Translations under genes and position numbers: made by a program
DNA from: Pirellulales bacterium
GTDB taxonomy: Bacteria > Planctomycetota > Planctomycetia > Pirellulales > UBA1268
Direction of reading: 5' to 3'
Length of the DNA: 37,602 bases
NCBI GenBank assembly: GCA_017853835.1
Contig: JAFMIU010000032.1
Span: forward strand, 1-37,602
Notes under the pieces: generated by a model
Database searches by the model: none
What the model saw: the letters and a program-made list of their open reading frames with translations, nothing else
Told to the model about the DNA's origin: nothing
In this document: positions 34,937 through 37,602 of the stretch, one piece after another
How positions within the stretch are numbered: the stretch's first letter is position 1
Layout of the letters: the number at the start of each line of letters is the position of its first letter

Positions 34937-34960
34937 AGATCGTGAAGATTTTCACGATCT
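34937..34960. promoter_or_regulatory. Perfect 24-bp palindrome, candidate operator
   Basis: Ten-bp arms AGATCGTGAA / TTCACGATCT with a GATT centre match without error. The core reads GTGA-N6-TCAC, the half-site spacing of the CRP/FNR family. It lies at the predicted transcription start of the respiratory cluster, so a bound regulator would repress. A 5' leader hairpin is the alternative. Confidence 0.6.
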
Positions 34961-34967
34961 CACTCTA

Positions 34968-34995
34968 ACTGTATCGGCACGGCTGGGGGTGTCAA
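34968..34995 (-). promoter_or_regulatory. Predicted sigma-70-type promoter of the respiratory cluster
   Basis: On the minus strand a perfect TTGACA (34990-34995) is followed after 16 bases by TACAGT (34968-34973), four of six matches to TATAAT. Transcription would start near 34961, about 120 bases before the Rieske ATG and at the edge of the palindrome. Confidence 0.55.
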
Positions 34996-35186
34996 CGTCG
35001 AACGACTTTGAAGACCCCCCCATGAGAGCGGCATTCGCTGCTTCTTCGGCCAAAACCGCATCTTCGCTCGAAAGGTTCATGGCGAACGGCGACGACGAGA
35101 GCATGAAGACGGTTCGCAATGCCGATTGATTCGGTACAACCACATTCCCCAGTTCGCCTCGTCTGCCCCCGTCGTAGCCGCCCTCC

Positions 35187-35191
35187 AGGAG
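35187..35191 (+). promoter_or_regulatory. Shine-Dalgarno that sets the purD start
   Basis: AGGAG lies nine bases before the GTG at 35201 and excludes the upstream in-frame ATG at 35126, whose extra 25 residues have no PurD character. Confidence 0.7.
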
Positions 35192-35200
35192 CCAGCATCC

Positions 35201-36532
35201 GTGCCATCGTCCCGTCGCGTTCTCGTGGTTGGCAACGGAGGCCGGGAGCACGCGATCGCGTGGAAACTCGCCCGAGACGGGGCCGAAGTGCTGATCGCCC
35301 CCGGGAACGCCGGCACGGCGCTCGTGGGAGAAAACATCCCCGTCGCCGCCACCGACATCGCCGGTCTGCTCGAGGTGGCCCGCCGGCGCGAGGTGGATCT
35401 CACGGTCGTTGGCCCTGAAGCCCCGCTCGTGGCCGGCATCGTTGATGCATTCGTGGACGCCGGCCTTCGCATTTTTGGACCCACGAAGCGGGCGGCGCAG
35501 ATCGAGGGAAGCAAGTCGTTCTGCAAGCAGATCATGCATCGGGGCGACGTGCCCACGGCGATGTTTCGGGAGTTTCGATCCGCGGCGCGCGCCCGCGAGT
35601 ATCTCGAGGCCCGCGAGGATGTGCCGGTGGTGGTGAAGGCCGATGGTCTCGCGGCCGGCAAGGGGGTTTTCGTGTGCAGCGACCGTGCGGCCGCCCTCGA
35701 GGCGGTTCGAACGCTCGCCGAGGATCCGCAGTTTGCGGCTGCTGCCGGAAGCATCCTGATCGAGGAGCGACTCGACGGTGTCGAGGTGAGCGTGCTCGCC
35801 ATCACCGATGGCCGCACGATCGTGACCCTTCCGCCGCTCCAGGATCACAAAGCCGCCCACGACGACGACGAGGGCCCAAACACCGGCGGCATGGGTGCCT
35901 ACTGCCCCACGCCGTTCGTCGACGACGCCCTCCTTGCCGACATCGAGGCCCGAATTCTTGTGCCCACGGTGCATGCCATGCGCCGAGCGAAGGTGCCGTT
36001 TCAGGGGGTGCTGTATGCCGGGCTGATGCTCACGGCCCAAGGGCCGAAGGTGCTCGAGTTCAACGCCCGCTTCGGCGACCCGGAATGCGAGCCGCTTCTG
36101 CTGCGGATGGAGTCGAGCCTGCTCGAACTTCTCGACGCAACGGTCGACCGCACGCTGGAATCATGTGCCCCGCCGACGTGGCAGGAGGGCGCTGCCGTGA
36201 GCGTGGTGATGGCGAGCGAGGGCTATCCCGGTGCGGTCACGAAGGGACAGCCGATCCGCGGCCTCGAGGCTGCGTCCGCGATCCCTCACGCACAGGTCTT
36301 TCATGCCGCCACCCGCGCCGTTGACGGCACCATCTGCGCCGACGGTGGCCGCGTGCTGGCCGTCACCGCCATGGGCCCGTCCCTCGCCCGGGCCAAGCTC
36401 CAGGCCTACTCGGCCGTAAAGGAAATCCGCTGGGCCGGGGCGTGGTGTCGAAAGGATATTTCAGACAAGGGTTTGCGCCGGGAGCGCGAACTCCTCGCCT
36501 CGATGGCCACCGAGGAGGCTCCGGCGTCATGA
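35201..36532 (+). CDS. purD: Phosphoribosylamine-glycine ligase
   Basis: This is a 443-residue ATP-grasp enzyme. It joins glycine to phosphoribosylamine in the second step of purine synthesis. It begins with VLVVGNGGREHAIAW (residues 7-21), has the VVKADGLAAGKGVFV ATP-grasp segment, the family signature DHKAAHDDDEGPNTGGMGAY and the magnesium-binding FNARFGDPECEPLL. Length is normal. The start is GTG at 35201 with AGGAG nine bases upstream. It is divergent from the respiratory cluster, and its stop overlaps the start of the oxidoreductase-like gene (ATGA), so the two are co-translated. Confidence 0.96.
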   Translation: MPSSRRVLVVGNGGREHAIAWKLARDGAEVLIAPGNAGTALVGENIPVAATDIAGLLEVARRREVDLTVVGPEAPLVAGIVDAFVDAGLRIFGPTKRAAQIEGSKSFCKQIMHRGDVPTAMFREFRSAARAREYLEAREDVPVVVKADGLAAGKGVFVCSDRAAALEAVRTLAEDPQFAAAAGSILIEERLDGVEVSVLAITDGRTIVTLPPLQDHKAAHDDDEGPNTGGMGAYCPTPFVDDALLADIEARILVPTVHAMRRAKVPFQGVLYAGLMLTAQGPKVLEFNARFGDPECEPLLLRMESSLLELLDATVDRTLESCAPPTWQEGAAVSVVMASEGYPGAVTKGQPIRGLEAASAIPHAQVFHAATRAVDGTICADGGRVLAVTAMGPSLARAKLQAYSAVKEIRWAGAWCRKDISDKGLRRERELLASMATEEAPAS

Positions 36533-37533
36533 AGCTCCGCGTGGGCCTCGTTGGACTCGGCGACCAGTGGGAGAGCCGGCACCTTCCGGCGCTCCGCACG
36601 CTCGCCGATCGATTCGAGGTGCGGGGCGTGTGCGAGCAGGTGTCGCACCGTGCCGAACGGGCAGCGCGGGAACTGGGCGCGGCGGCAATCGACGGCTTTC
36701 GCGCGCTCGCGGCGCGGGAAGACATCGACGCGATCCTCTACCTGGCGGACCAGTGGTTTGGCGCGACGCCGATTCTCGCCGCCTGCGACCACGGGAAGGC
36801 CGTCTACTCGGCAATCTCGTTTCCCTTCGATCCCAACGAGGCGCAGCTCCTGCAGCGGCGGGTCGAGGAATCGGGCATCGCGTTCATGGCCGAACTTCCC
36901 CGCCGACATGCTGCCGCCACCGTCCGGCTGAAGGAACTCATCGCCACGCGGCTCGGCCGCCCGCGGATGCTGTTTTGCCATCGTCGCGTGCCCCTGTCGC
37001 CATCGGCTGCGTCATCGCGACGCGACGACGCGAGTGAGGCGCGAGACCTGATGGAACTCGTCGACTGGTGCCGCTACGTGGCGGGTGTTGAGCCGACGAG
37101 TGTCGTGGCGGTTCGGCATGCCGAAGCGGTGGGCTCGCCCGCCGATGATTATCGCATGATGAGCCTCGACTTTTCGCCAACCGCGAGGACGGGTGATGGG
37201 CCGATCGCGCAGATCAGTTGCGGCTACTACATGCCGCGGGCGTGGGAGGAGGCCGTGTCGTATCGGCCGCCGCCGGGCCTGCAGGTCGTGTGCGAGCAGG
37301 GCATCGCGTTCGTCGACCTGCCGCAGACCCTCGTCTGGTTTGATGACGCTGGCCGTCACCAGGAGTCTCTCGACAGCGACCGTCCGGTGGGCGAACAGAT
37401 GCTCGGACAGTTTCACCGCATGGTAACGAGTCTTGTTCGGCAGACGAGCGGCCTCGACGACACGCTCCGCGCCATGGCGATCGTGCAGGCGGCCGACCGC
37501 AGCATCGCCGAAGGCATCCGCGTGCGGCTGTAA
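36529..37533 (+). CDS. Gfo/Idh/MocA-like oxidoreductase
   Basis: This 334-residue protein has an N-terminal Rossmann domain (LRVGLVGLGDQW, residues 3-14), the HLPAL helix and an alternating alpha/beta pattern, then the larger C-terminal Gfo/Idh/MocA domain. In active members the segment after the fifth strand reads EKP, with a catalytic lysine. Here it reads YSAISFPFD, so the lysine is absent. The later histidine also cannot be placed (ELVDWCRYV). It may bind NAD and sugar without turning them over, or use other residues. GAGGAGG lies 10 bases before the ATG, and translation is coupled to purD. Nothing links it to purines. Confidence 0.75.
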   Translation: MKLRVGLVGLGDQWESRHLPALRTLADRFEVRGVCEQVSHRAERAARELGAAAIDGFRALAAREDIDAILYLADQWFGATPILAACDHGKAVYSAISFPFDPNEAQLLQRRVEESGIAFMAELPRRHAAATVRLKELIATRLGRPRMLFCHRRVPLSPSAASSRRDDASEARDLMELVDWCRYVAGVEPTSVVAVRHAEAVGSPADDYRMMSLDFSPTARTGDGPIAQISCGYYMPRAWEEAVSYRPPPGLQVVCEQGIAFVDLPQTLVWFDDAGRHQESLDSDRPVGEQMLGQFHRMVTSLVRQTSGLDDTLRAMAIVQAADRSIAEGIRVRL

Positions 37534-37602
37534 CGGACTGCGTGCCGCGCTCAGATCGATGCAAACACCCTTTTCTTGGCCGTGGACGAATCATCGGCAC
37601 CA
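37534..37602. other. Right edge, no feature recognised
   Basis: Sixty-nine bases follow the oxidoreductase-like gene. I see no gene start, hairpin or repeat. Confidence 0.4.

Larger units (their letters stand above)
34839..35200. other. Divergent intergenic region between the respiratory cluster and purD
   Basis: This 362-bp non-coding gap holds the minus-strand promoter and palindrome listed separately. I could not place the purD promoter. Short open frames cross it (for example plus-strand 35023-35129 and minus-strand 34952-35106), but neither has a ribosome-binding site. Confidence 0.6.

Noticed and set aside
34952..35106. A 50-residue minus-strand frame just upstream of the respiratory cluster
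   Set aside because: The peptide looks faintly protein-like, but it has no ribosome-binding site and runs through the predicted promoter, ending in the palindrome. The codon third positions are not GC-biased like the real genes.
32958..35129. A 723-residue plus-strand open frame opposite the cytochrome b and Rieske genes
   Set aside because: Its Arg/His/Glu-rich composition is that of a reverse-complement shadow, and the minus strand carries clear cytochrome b and Rieske motifs.
35023..35129. A 35-residue plus-strand frame upstream of purD
   Set aside because: It has no Shine-Dalgarno sequence and no recognisable character. It overlaps the opposite-strand frame and is likely chance.

Overview
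The window reads as chromosomal DNA of a GC-rich Planctomycetota bacterium, most likely of the Pirellulales. This assignment rests on gene content and on remembered family distributions, not on a search. The respiratory genes combine a b6-type split cytochrome b, a giant PDZ-containing multihaem cytochrome c, a Rieske protein with a long Ala/Lys/Pro N-terminus, two tandem cupredoxins and a cytochrome oxidase subunit III with a large soluble insertion. I know this combination from planctomycetes. I see no insertion sequence, CRISPR array, tRNA or rRNA.

Layout. 1-6.6 kb is mixed: a small secreted protein (+), a secreted TPR protein (-), an internally duplicated ABC-2 permease (+), a TPR lipoprotein (-), a thioredoxin-fold lipoprotein (+) and a sulfotransferase (+). 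From 6.6 to 34.8 kb every gene is on the minus strand. Its downstream part (11.9-6.6 kb) holds a stand-alone histidine-kinase-type ATPase domain and fliF-fliO-fliP-fliQ-fliR-flhB-like genes. This is the inner-membrane core of a flagellar-type export apparatus, with an flhB cut off before its autocleavage domain. Next come an alpha/beta-hydrolase-fold protein that has lost its catalytic residues (12.0-12.6 kb) and malate dehydrogenase (12.8-13.8 kb).

From 34.8 to 13.9 kb lies one long respiratory cluster. Its order of transcription is Rieske, cytochrome b6-like, extended subunit IV, 8-haem PDZ cytochrome c, two cupredoxins, di-haem cytochrome c lipoprotein, cytochrome oxidase subunits II and I, haem A synthase, haem O synthase, subunits III and IV, SCO, DUF420, a small CPTC membrane protein and two paralogous membrane proteins of unknown function. 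Together these could carry electrons from quinol to oxygen: Rieske/cytochrome b, then the multihaem cytochrome c, then cupredoxin or di-haem cytochrome, then CuA and the haem-copper centre. The cluster also supplies the genes to make haem A and insert copper. A perfect TTGACA -35 box, a plausible -10 and a 24-bp perfect palindrome at the predicted transcription start precede it.

The right end (35.2-37.5 kb) carries purD and a translationally coupled Gfo/Idh/MocA-like gene on the plus strand. The best candidates for something undescribed are the bc-aa3 chain with its giant cytochrome, the Rieske repeats and the adjoining unknown membrane proteins, and the reduced flagellar export gate.
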